From Tanypteryx hageni (lineage: Eukaryota; Arthropoda; Insecta; Odonata; Petaluridae), in the NCBI GenBank assembly GCA_028673005.1, contig CM054114.1:22414880-22478879 (forward strand): a stretch of DNA of 64,000 nucleotides. The letters run 5' to 3'. Made by a program: the position numbers and the translations under genes. This document shows positions 1 to 9,833 of this stretch, piece by piece. A model generated the notes under the pieces. That model did not search any database and was not told where the DNA came from. It saw nothing but the letters and a program-made list of their open reading frames with translations. Position 1 is the stretch's first letter. The number at the start of each line of letters is the position of its first letter.

Positions 1-540
1 ATTTTAAATTAAATATTAAATAGAATTTTTCTCTTCTTCACTGCTACTAAAATCAGAGCAAAGAATATCCATTTAATGAGTTATTTTGTCATTAATGATA
101 TCTTAAATATGGCCATACTTCATGGGTCTGTTATAAGTATAGTTTTTTCAAGAAAACATTTACTAGATGTTTAATATGCTATTCTAATTAAAAAGTATTT
201 GTTCTGGTTCTCAGATGTATCTCGCATCTATTGAATTAAATAGTTAGGCAATATACTCAGAGTAGGAATGATTTTCATGAAACTCGTGCAAGTACAGTTA
301 GGATGGTTGTGGCCAGAAAAGGAGCCCTTAAGAGTGCAAGTGGGATAATAGAAAATGTATGCCTAGTTCTTCAATGGCAATATATGAATGCTTTTAACAT
401 AATGTGTCCATTGTTGGATGATGGAGAGTTGTACTTTATTTTTATGCTTACTAAATAAAGTACTGAGAGGGGAAGAGAAGTAATATATTGATTTTAACTG
501 GCTTAAGAAAGTCAATTTACATGTAAATGTTTCCCATTTT
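1..540. other. Unassigned AT-rich sequence
   Basis: AT-rich sequence with stops in all frames. The longest open frame, 61 codons on the minus strand at 363-548, has no recognisable motif and I do not treat it as a gene. No terminal repeats or tandem structure were seen. Confidence 0.5.
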
Positions 541-554
541 GTAGTCAATCTTGT

Positions 555-1445
555 AATATAACAAGATGATCCAAACAGAACTTATGATGCCTACTTTCCA
601 TTTAATCATTTATTTAATACTTATATTGGCTTTAATAGCTTTAAAGTTATCACAGATATGTAGCTCTTTGTGTTCCCAAATTTCATAATTTAGCGTTATA
701 AAATACTACAATTACATTCGAACGGAATATTAAATTGATCACATGCATTTCTGTGGCAAAAATAACAAATGTACGTATTAGAAAATACTGAATCTGAGTC
801 CAGCAATAGTTGTTGCTTTGGCAACACTCTTGTAATGAGTGATTTACATTTAAATCAAGTCCAGGAAATCAAAATTTATTCTTTACCTTTTAGCGAACAT
901 CTTTTTAAAATTAATTTTTAATTATTTTATTACGATGGTGGACTGAATCGTGCGCGGGCATTTTGATAACATAGAAAAAGTTTTGCCTTTTTAAAAAATA
1001 ATTTTAAATGCACTTTGCGAATAGGTTTAGTAAATGTTGACCAGTAAATATGTAATAATTCTCAAAACCAGCGACTTTAGCGAGGATCGTGGGCGAAGAT
1101 CAAGTCTATCGGAGGGAAGGGTTGTCGCGTGTAGCGGATGAAAACAGCTTGTGCACCATCGGCGCCAGGTATGGAGCATCTAGTAAAACATAAAAAACGT
1201 GTTAAAATTTGCACCGGCACCGATATTACAATTCTAAGATATTTTGATACGCAAGAGAAATCTGCCCTGCGCGACGGTTTCCGGATTTCCCATGTAAATC
1301 AAATGGGAACGATAATAGTTCCTGGAATCGAACCCGGGAGGTGCAATATTCGCAACAAAAACTAACCTCGAGAGGTCGGCTCCAGTAGCAGGACACTTCC
1401 ACAAAGTGTCATCAAAAGCGATCGATTGGTGCAAAAGTTCATAGA
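555..1445 (-). repeat. Interspersed repeat copy A (uninterrupted)
   Basis: The reverse complement of this stretch matches two separated blocks further on. The 1300-1410 part matches about 9690-9833, sharing GTGGAA, TTGCTACT and a tRNA T-arm-like block CCCGGGTTCGATTCC. The 1215-1300 part matches 13656-13725 (ATATCTTAGAATTGTAATATC). The 555-850 part matches 13857-14125 (GCAACAACTATTG; ATAAATGATTAAATGGAAA). The blocks occur in the same order, so this copy is the empty site for the retrotransposon that splits copy B. Between the matching blocks copy A is about 230 bp longer. The T-arm-like block could be a Pol III B box, but no convincing A box or cloverleaf was found. No coding capacity; repeat class unknown. 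Confidence 0.75.
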
Positions 1446-1910
1446 TAGGAGTTCGAGAGACTGTCCGGCGGCGGCAGAGGAAGGAGAGACAAAGATGAAC
1501 TCGTTGGAGCCGAATGGGCCGGAGGAAAGTGAAAATTCGAGAGGTGTGGGGAGGTGTACACGTTGTAGGGCGCCAAGGACGAAGGGCGTGGCGGGGAGAG
1601 AGTGGGGCCGTCGGGGGCGGGTAGGGGCAGGGAGCGGGCCGTCGTCTCAGGAAGGGGGAGGGGATGGAGGTCGGGGACCGATTTCGGGACTTTTTGGGCC
1701 TCTGAAAACTCGTGGGGCGATTACTGGGGGCTCGATTTCGTGAGGCGGGTCTGTTCGGGAGCGCCGCTGGGCGACCAAAGACGCGGCTGCGAGGTGGGAT
1801 ATTGGCGAAAAAATTTTTTTTCGGCGATGGGTGGGCGGGCGGGCGGTGGGTGTGACAGGGTAGGGTTTCGGGGGGTCTCGTGAACGATAGGGAACATTTG
1901 ATAAAGATCA
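1440..1910 (+). promoter_or_regulatory. CpG-rich island, possible promoter or first exon
   Basis: A GC-rich, CpG-rich block in otherwise AT-rich DNA. Three frames stay open only because of base composition: 105 codons at 1426-1743, 93 at 1602-1883, and 225 on the minus strand at 1234-1911. An ATG in fair context (ACAAAGATGA, 1495) starts a frame reading MNSLEPNGPEES and could be a short first exon ending at one of several GT sites. No TATA box or initiator is obvious. CpG-rich promoters are unusual in many insects, so it may instead be the GC-rich part of a mobile element. No function assigned. Confidence 0.35.
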
Positions 1911-2145
1911 TCGGAGCTAAGGATCTATTCGCATAATTTTCTGTAAGTTTATAATTAAACCAAGTGCGGCTGGTGGATAACCTGGGCGCTTAGCTGGGCA
2001 CGCTTACGGCATACTTCCGAGTGTGTGGTGGAAATATAGTTCAAATATTTATTCGGGTTTTATTATGACACGATATGTTATGTGGTTTGCCTGAAAATGG
2101 CTTAAATATACACGAAAAACTCGCTAGAACTCCGCACGAGGAGGC

Positions 2146-2213
2146 CCCAAGAGGCGCGAGATCCCAAGAGGCGCGAGATCCCAAGAGGCGCGAGATCGCA
2201 AGAGGGGCGAGAT
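2146..2213. repeat. 17-bp minisatellite, four units
   Basis: Four head-to-tail copies of CCCAAGAGGCGCGAGAT. The first three are identical and the last differs at two positions. GC-rich and flanked by AT-rich sequence. Confidence 0.9.
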
Positions 2214-2220
2214 CCTAGGC

Positions 2221-2320
2221 CAGGGATCGGAAACCTGCGGCTCCTGAGCTACATGCGTCTGTCTCTTTGATGACTTTCGTGCAGCTCCCTACAGGAACTC
2301 TCCCTATTAACCCCCAAAAC
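2221..2320 (+). mobile_element. Possible hAT-type terminal fragment
   Basis: The sequence CAGGGATCGGAAACCTGCGG followed by CTCCTGAGC, a CTCTTTGATG box and GCAGCTCCC resembles the left ends of widespread hAT elements. No matching right end or 8-bp duplication was located, so this is a resemblance only. Confidence 0.3.
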
Positions 2321-2826
2321 GTTTTCTTTGCATATTTTATGGTATTTTTGTATTATATCTTTGTCATAAAGGCACAAATAAAATATAGAAAATCTTTCAG
2401 ATTTTTCTTTTTATCAGAAGTAAGTTTATTTTAATGGCAACATTTATTGCCACTGTGCAGATACATAAAATTGTCTTTTTTGGTATGTTCTATTCTTTTA
2501 AGTACGTACATGTATAAATTAATTCAGTTATACTAACACTTTCAGTTGTACTAACACCTTCAAATGTATATATTTTTTGAACTGCTATATTTTAAAATAA
2601 ATTGTGCTTCTAAAAAATTATTAATTTCTAGTAACAAAATATCAATCAATACAATTTTCCATTCTAGAGTAGTTCATATTGTAGACCACTTAGCATACAC
2701 TTTACATTAGCTAAACTGATTTTATGTAGCCTATTGGCTTTTAAATAGCTTTTAGTTTTACAAAAAAGGAAATTAACCAAGTTTAATTCTAGAAAAATGT
2801 TATTATTACATATCAAAAGCTTAGGG

Positions 2827-3117
2827 TAGTGGTTCTCAAACTGTGAGCCGCGCTACACTGGTGTGCCGCAGTAGATTTTTAGGGGTGCCGCGGTAAAATT
2901 TGTTTAATACCTAAATAAACCAAGGATTTTCATGTGTTGGTGAGTAATTAGGGCAATAAATTTTCTTTTAATACATTGATTAAGTAGTAGAATCAATAAA
3001 TGGAAGTGTCCAAAAATTTCTAACACCCGTATTTAAAAATATATAAAGCTGGGGAGACGCGAAATCCTCTTGATCTTCGAAAGTGTGCTGAAACTTAAAA
3101 AAGTTTGGAAACCACTG
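2827..3117. mobile_element. hAT MITE with 8-bp target duplication
   Basis: A 291-bp element. The left end TAGTGGTTCTCAAACT and the right end AGTTTGGAAACCACTG are imperfect inverted repeats of the classic hAT terminal type. Flanking 8-mers GCTTAGGG (2819-2826) and ATTTAGGG (3118-3125) agree at six of eight positions, as expected for an aged 8-bp hAT duplication. It contains a subterminal GTGTGCCGC/GGTGCCGCGG pair and no transposase. The 67-codon minus frame (2980-3183) crosses the element edge and is not a gene. Confidence 0.75.
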
Positions 3118-3129
3118 ATTTAGGGTGTC

Positions 3130-4625
3130 GAGGAACATAGCACTTTTTACAAATAAATATTGTCCCCTTGGAACAATGTGCACATTGGCAAAAGCGTGTT
3201 GATCCCTTGGTAATTATATAATATCTGCAATGTTATCCCTTACACAATGTAGAATTTAAAAATAGGGAGAGAGAGATTATCATAAAACTTTCACAAAAAT
3301 TATATTCTACTTAGAGTAGAAAGATGACAAGAGGTCAGTGGAAATCGACGAACATACAGAAACATTTGAAATTTTTATTTAAAGGGAATGAAAACAAAAA
3401 GATTGCGGGCTTTGTATATTTATTTACTTTAGGTCTCATATTGTAATTTACTTCTAAACTCTTTAACATGTTTCTTTGCTGTCTCCATTCACTATCAGTC
3501 ATTTGAATTTCTGAAGAAGGAAAATGTTCAAAGGTTAAAATAAGATTGATTAGGGAAGCTACTTGTTTTTTAAACACCTCTTTAGAACAGCATTTGTAGG
3601 GATTTTGAAGCCACTGATTCAAATTTAAATCTTTTTTGAAAATTTGGGAAGCACTCACAATTAGAAACTCCAAAAAGCAATTTAGAAAGTTTCTAATTTC
3701 TCCAAGGTCAATATTAGTTGAATTTCTAAGCTCAATTTAACTTTTATTCAAAGATATAATTTCTCCATTGGCTTAATATTATCATCATCTCTGTCTAATA
3801 CCTTTTAAGGGATTAATTTGAGGTAATCTTATTTCATATATAAAAGCAAATATTTCAAAAAATCTGATGTGGCAACCACATTACTTTGTCCATGATTAAT
3901 ATTTCTAAAAATTCCAAACAGGTTAAATGATAAAGAATTTTTTTAGGAACTGCGAGAAATTTTTAAGGCTTCACAATGAACACAAATAGATTGATACCAT
4001 AGCCTTCTGATACTGGATATAGCCAGGAATCTCCAACAATTAAGAAAATTAAAAGGAGCGTTAGTAAGACATAACTAGCGTCAATTGTTAGCAATAATCA
4101 CCAGTAGGTGGTGTGGTTGTGGCAGCTAAAACATATGGTTTTTAAAAATGTTTCAAATAAATGTTTTAGAATGTTCAATTTCCTGCAATATTTATATAAC
4201 CATACATATACCCATAGATATAAAATTTACAAAAATATGAGTTTATATTTATCAAAGCTTTCACTCTGTTAAAACCAAATACAACAATGCATTTAATATT
4301 GCACTTCACATACACATAATATTTAAAAGATGAAAGTTACCAATTAGAATAGTTTTAGCACTTAGAATATACCTAATCATGCTTATATTTCAAAGTCAAA
4401 TAAAAACCTTAATTTTCCTTTTATATACTTGGAGAGATCTGAACATAACAATTGTAGCCTAGCCTTCCAACACTTGCAATAGGTGAATTAAAAGTGTAAT
4501 TATTTCTATGATAACCTAGATGACATGGAACAAAAGAGCTTATTGAGTGAGCAGGGATCCTTAAATTTATAAGAGATATTAAATTAGGGCAATCAAATAT
4601 ATTATTAATTATTTTGTATACAAAT
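3130..4625. other. Unassigned AT-rich stretch
   Basis: Mostly stop-dense sequence. A 112-codon minus-strand frame (3335-3673) has no family I recognise. At about 4075-4145 (minus) a segment with AGCTGCCAC and CTAACAATTGA matches 32045-32100, so that part belongs to a dispersed repeat. No terminal repeats were seen. Confidence 0.4.
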
Positions 4626-4629
4626 TTAG

Positions 4630-4931
4630 GCCGGTTCGGGACCTTCTACTAGAAAGTGTAGTTAAATTGAGTTGAGCTAGTATAGCATTATAGGAAATAT
4701 CGACCAGTGAAATTACCATTTTAAATGACAATCGATCTCAGAAATTTCTGCTGGACTCGTTCCTTTATGTGGGAGTCTATTTCGTAATATGAGCTCCAAA
4801 TGACTGAACAATAGTACTCTATCGGACTGCTGACCAGAGAAGTATACACAACAGTGACAGCAAATAAATTAATAAAATCAGTTGTATTCCTGCGTATAAA
4901 TCCAAGAGAATCCATTGCTGCATTTGAAATA
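4630..4931 (-). pseudogene. CR1/Jockey-like RT C-terminal relic
   Basis: The minus strand encodes a 72-residue frame with LGFIRRNTTDF, LYTSLV-like and IEYYCSVIW...RVQQKFLR motifs, the thumb/C-terminal region of Jockey/CR1-group reverse transcriptases. It stops abruptly at the left end of the Tigger at 4932. The 5' part of a similar element resumes at about 7195 on the same strand. The RT core (palm, YADD) is missing between them, so either the host element had an internal deletion or these are two insertions of one family. Confidence 0.65.
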
Positions 4932-7190
4932 CAGTACAAGCCCTCATAACTGACTTTCGCTTAACCGACTCGCTGGATTAACTAATGTTTTACACCCCTA
5001 GGTCTGAAAACTGAAATCCACAGTCGAGTGCGACATTTTACATAAATACGACTTTCTTAAAACAGTTTTAACCATTCCTTTCATTACGCAACAATCTCAC
5101 GAGTTGTCCCTTGCGCTAAAATGTTTCTCATTACATAGTAATCCAGTCTAGTATGCATCTGCTGTCAGTTGTACACACAGTCTGCTGTGGTCCGCTGTCA
5201 GTTGTCCCACATACTAGTAAAGTTCATTGTTATTTTAGTTATGATATTCAATCAATATTAAATTATGTATATATATATATTTATATACCTACATTATTAT
5301 ATATACATATTTATTTATAGAATATGGGTGAGTTGTGTGTGGTTGTTTCCATGAAAACTAAGCTTGATGCTCTGGAAAGAATTGATAAGTGTGAGTCAGT
5401 AAGACAAATTTCTGTGGAATTAGGTTTTGCAGAGACTACTGTAAAAGACTTGAAAAAATCGCATTATCTAGCAGGATTTTGCAGTCAGATTGCAACACAA
5501 GTGTCTTTATCTTCCCATTCAACATTAAAGAAACCAAAATAGGAAATTTCAGAAGATGCATTAAGGCTGTGGTTTATGCAAGAAAGACATCTTGGAATTT
5601 CAATCAGTGGACCCATACCCAAGGAAAAGGACCTAACCCTAAATCGAAAAATTGGTGGTGCCCAGAAATTTACTGCAAGTAACGAATGGCTTGGACGTTG
5701 GAAAACAACGTCATGGTATCCATGTATTAATCATCACTGGTGAGAAGTTATCGTCTGATCAGCATGATGCTCAAAAATTTTCGCAGGATTTAAGAGAGGT
5801 TATCGACCGAGATAAATCAGTTGGAGGACAAGTCTACAATATAGACGAAATGGGTCTAAATTACAAAATGTTGCCAACAAAAACGAAGGCAAAAAAGGAT
5901 GAGCCTGCAGCATCAGGATACAAAAAATCCAGAGAAAGACTCATGTAGCCGCCTGCAGCAATGCAGCTGGAACTCACAATTTGTCGCATTTATTGTTGGT
6001 AAATCAAAAAATCCCAGAGCTTTTAAAAGTATAAATCGTTTGTCTTTACCAGTTTACTACCGATCGCAAAAATCAACCTGAATGGATTCTGCATTATTCA
6101 GAGAATGGTTTTTCATGAGTTTGTATCTTCTGTATGAAGACACTTGAAAATACTGAACTTACTTTGAAAGGCCATTCTCATTCTGGATAATGCTCCTTCA
6201 CATCCCAATTGCGAGTAACTCAAAGATAGGGACATAAAGGTCATATTTCTACCAGCGAATGTAACATCCTTAATTCAGCCTATGGATCAAGTGGTTTTAG
6301 AAAGCTTAAAAAGAAGATGCAGGCGAAAATTTCTGAGTTCAGTTTTGAAAAAAATTGAAGATAAAAATATAGGTCTAATGGAAAGACATCAGCATCAAAG
6401 ATGTTGTTTATAACGTAGCACAAGCTTGGAACAAAATCCCAGAGTTCAACATTTACCAAATCTTGAAGAAAACTTTGGCTTGAGGATGATATCGATGATA
6501 AAAATTCTGAAACGGAAGAAGGAAATGAATTAAGTCTAAAAAGTGATGCAAGGCAAATTGAAGGTTCTGAAGACATAAAGCAATGGATCCAAGGTGACTA
6601 TTTGTTGGAGAATGAAATTATGAAGGATGCAGAAATCATACAGGCCGTGATGGAAACAGAAGGATCAAAGTTTGAAGAGGAAGAAGAATTAAATACAGAG
6701 CCAAAAACACCTCATGCAGCAGCAAAAGATGCCCTAGATGTAGTTCTGCATTACATTGAACTAGAGTCTGATTCAACTGTTAACGATGTTATGCTTATAA
6801 AAAAATGGAGGGACCATCCAGTTAAACAACACGTTACTTCATCTAAACAACTGAAATTTTTTTATTTTTTTTTAAATGAATGACATATATCATTTGTATC
6901 TGTACTGTCTTAACATATTTAAAATGAAAATAAATTCTTAAAATACAGACTGTGTATATGTACTTTTCTATTGGAAAATTTTTGATTCTTAAAATGAATG
7001 ACTTATAACATGACAATTGTATCTGAATGGCCTTAATATATTTCAAGTATGTAAAAATAAATGTGTCCTTCCTCCACATTTGCAAGGCAACTGAGAACGC
7101 CCTGCCCTCCGAGATTACATAAGTCCTGCATGGGTGCAGCACTAAACAGACAATGAAAAGTAACACGGACACTTTACCAGACATGGCCAC
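4932..7190 (+). mobile_element. Decayed Tigger (pogo group) transposon
   Basis: Several broken frames line up with a Tigger-type transposase: an N-terminal CENP-B/psq-like helix-turn-helix (5324 on, KCESVRQISVELG), a central block with VYNIDEMGLNYKMLP (first catalytic Asp, 5834-5877), a damaged DNAPSHPNC-like second Asp block (6185-6215) and IQPMDQVVLESLKR (third Asp, 6274 on), then an acidic tail (6602-6883). Many indels and stops. The left end CAGTACAAGCCCTCATAAC follows a TA dinucleotide. The right end was not resolved and lies between 7070 and 7195. Two diverged copies of an approximately 65-bp 3' segment (6877 and 6995) sit near the right side. It interrupts a non-LTR element on the minus strand. 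Confidence 0.7.
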
Positions 7191-7194
7191 TTTA

Positions 7195-8640
7195 CCATGC
7201 CTTCCCCTACTTACTATTGGTCTTTACAAATGATTTACTATCTGCTTCATGGACAGGAATCATGAAATTATCCTTCCAAACATCTGGAAATGGCCATTCT
7301 TAAGTGACTAATTAAAAAATATAGTAAGAGGATAAGTTAAAAAGTTAGAGCAGCTCTTCAGCAAGAGAGGAGGCCCAGTGCTCTTATTTACATCAAGCGT
7401 ACTAAAGGCATTAAGAACACTTAATTGAGTCACACCACAAGAGTGTATATTAACTGTATGAGAATACTGGTATTGGGGTATTATGTAACTTGGAGTAGAA
7501 TATACGCTGGAAAGATGTTCAACAAAGAGATTAGCAGATTCCTGAAATGAACATAATTCCACAATCTACTTGTATTCGATGGAATGGAATCTTGAACAGA
7601 ACTAATATAAGAGAGGTAACAGACTTTTGACAATGACATTTAGCATGAAGAGATGCAAAAGAATTGTTATCTACTTATTTTAAGCTTCTTGTGGGCTATT
7701 TTCTCATCATATATTAATGAAATTAATTCTTTACCAGACCAGTTGGGTAAGTGGGATGATCCACACTTGTGTAAAATTTCAGGAACATACAGATTAATGG
7801 CATTATTTACAATATCATAAAAATAACAAACAGCATCATCTAATTGTAATTCAGTCAATATAAACCAATCTATAGAGCTAAAGTAATCTATCATTGCAGA
7901 ATAGTTCCCTTTCCTAAAGATGAAAGTTTCAAAATTAATATCTGCGCATGGGGATACACCTATATGAAGTTCACACATAAGAGGAGGATGATAGGCAATA
8001 CAAGGCAAAAGTCACATCAACATCATAAACACTGTTCAATGAGCACCTTGTAATATCTGTTAAACACAAATCCAGAATCTCGCCATATTGGTTGGTAACT
8101 AAGATTTTTGTACACAATTCGGATATTATCAGTGAGGTTAACTTCAGGAAAGAATGTTGACCAATTATTATCTGGCAAATTGAATCGCCAAACATAAGCG
8201 AATTGGCGTCTGCACACAAATATGCAAGACGATTTACTTCTTCACGATATTTTTGGTATATGTTTTGGTCAGATTTGGGAGGAATGTAAACACATTATTA
8301 ATTAGTTTAAGAGATGGAGATGACACCATGAGAAAATTGTGTTCAATGTTACACGAGGATGTAGCTTAAAGTTGATAAGATTTAAATATAAAATTAACAC
8401 CAATTAGCACAACACCTTCCCTTTTCATAATACCAGTACAATCACTGCAATCAGTTCTCTAAATTTCATAATTAAAAAGTGCCTATTGGGAATCGCATAT
8501 ATCGCGTGTAAGCCAAGTCTCAGAGAATAATGTGATATCACACTCGATATTAACAGCTGAAATACGCATGTCCTTTAATTTACTCCGCAAACCGCGGCGG
8601 ACATTCTGGTAGTATGCGGAAATATTAGTTACAAATTTTT
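7195..8640 (-). pseudogene. CR1/Jockey-like element, endonuclease to early RT, decayed
   Basis: Read on the minus strand from 8640 down. An AP-like endonuclease start (KLKDMRISAVNIE, LFSETWLTRD), then VYIPP, a damaged GDFNLPD block (near 8190; RFNLPDNNW in one frame), a linker (113 codons, 7667-8008), then an early RT block with LDVNKSTGPP, LLKSCS and PLTIFFN (7308-7562), ending near RPIVS at about 7195. Stops and frameshifts throughout. It ends where the Tigger lies. Confidence 0.65.
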
Positions 8641-9600
8641 TAAATATTTATCTATCACTATTTTGGGAACAAAGGAGTAATCTCTGCTCTGAAATACTAA
8701 ATTCATAACATCTTTATAATGATAACATTTTATTGAGTTTAGTAGGATTGTTGATGTAATTATTTAATTTTGAGGGATGATATGTTCCAGTCGATATTTT
8801 TAGCATGTAAACAATTTTTAAAAAACGTTTCACTGTATACATGAAAATAGTTTTTAACTTGAACGAGAATTTCTAAATTTACTAAAAGTTGCTTTAAAAA
8901 GGAAACCAAAAGTAATTTATGATTTTATAAATAAATTTAAATTTATTTTGATTTATACAATATAAACATTAAAGAAAGACTCTAGAGTAAAAAATTCTAG
9001 ATATCGTGCAAGCAGACGCTACGGACTGTAACTCACAGATTCGGTTCATCTTCTACCAGTGGAGAGTGTTGTTCAATATCTATAAGAATACCTTTTCGGA
9101 ATTTCGAGCCAATGGCTTTAAGTTTAAGAGAAATAATTAATTAAAAAGTGCAAAAAAATGGACCAATTTTCTCAAATGCTTGTAACTTCGCTATCTCAGG
9201 TGTCTTTATGCTAGAGATATCGCCTAACATAAGTCTCGCGTCCCGTACTTTTGGCATTCGAGACTCCCGCTTGCCGAATTTTTTTCTCTCCTGCTAAATG
9301 TCCTTTTTCTTACAGTTTTTTACATCCCAATCTTCAGAAAGTAATTATACACTGCTAATTTTTTTACGCAGGAGAATTATATTTAATTATCGCTTAATTA
9401 TATCTGGTACTAAAATTAAGCATATTAGTTTCAGCAGCATTGTCATTTTAAAACGATAAAAAAATTGTCGAAGTAATTTAAATTTAAAAAGAATAATATT
9501 ACCTTTATGAATCACTACGTCACTCATTAAGGAAGCTCCTCCTGTAGTGGAGTGTGTCTAACAATAAGGCAATCACACATCAGACAGTCACCTGTTTTAA
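8640..9600. other. Unassigned intergenic sequence
   Basis: AT-rich, stop-dense and without tandem or inverted repeats that I could see. No gene is proposed. Confidence 0.5.
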
Positions 9601-9679
9601 ACTCTCATACGAGACCGTTTCATTGTGTCAAACACTGGAGAAATCTTCGGTACTGTGAGATAATTCCGTTCCTGCCTTC

Positions 9680-9833
9680 ATAATTCGCACATTATACAGA
9701 GGAACCAAAAAGCTGTCGCACACTTGGTGGAAATCTTTTGCTACTTGGGCCGAACTTCCAAGGATAGTTTTCGTAGCGAAAATTGAAGTCCCGGGTTTGA
9801 TTCCGGGAACTATCCTTCCAATTTCATTTACAT
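9680..9833 (+). repeat. Interspersed repeat copy B, left part
   Basis: Matches the reverse complement of about 1300-1420, including the T-arm-like block CCCGGGTTTGATTCC and GGAACTAT. It is broken at TACAT (9829-9833), exactly where the retrotransposon begins. It donates the ATG used by the downstream open frame. Confidence 0.75.

Noticed and set aside
240..340. Possible Jockey-type C-terminal text (NDFHETRAST)
   Set aside because: Too short and without supporting neighbouring motifs.
1234..1911. 225-codon minus-strand proline/arginine-rich frame
   Set aside because: It crosses from the interspersed repeat into the CpG island and is open only because of GC-rich composition; it has no domain.
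3335..3673. 112-codon minus frame that might be hAT-related (EWRQQRN)
   Set aside because: A single weak resemblance with no second motif; left as unassigned.
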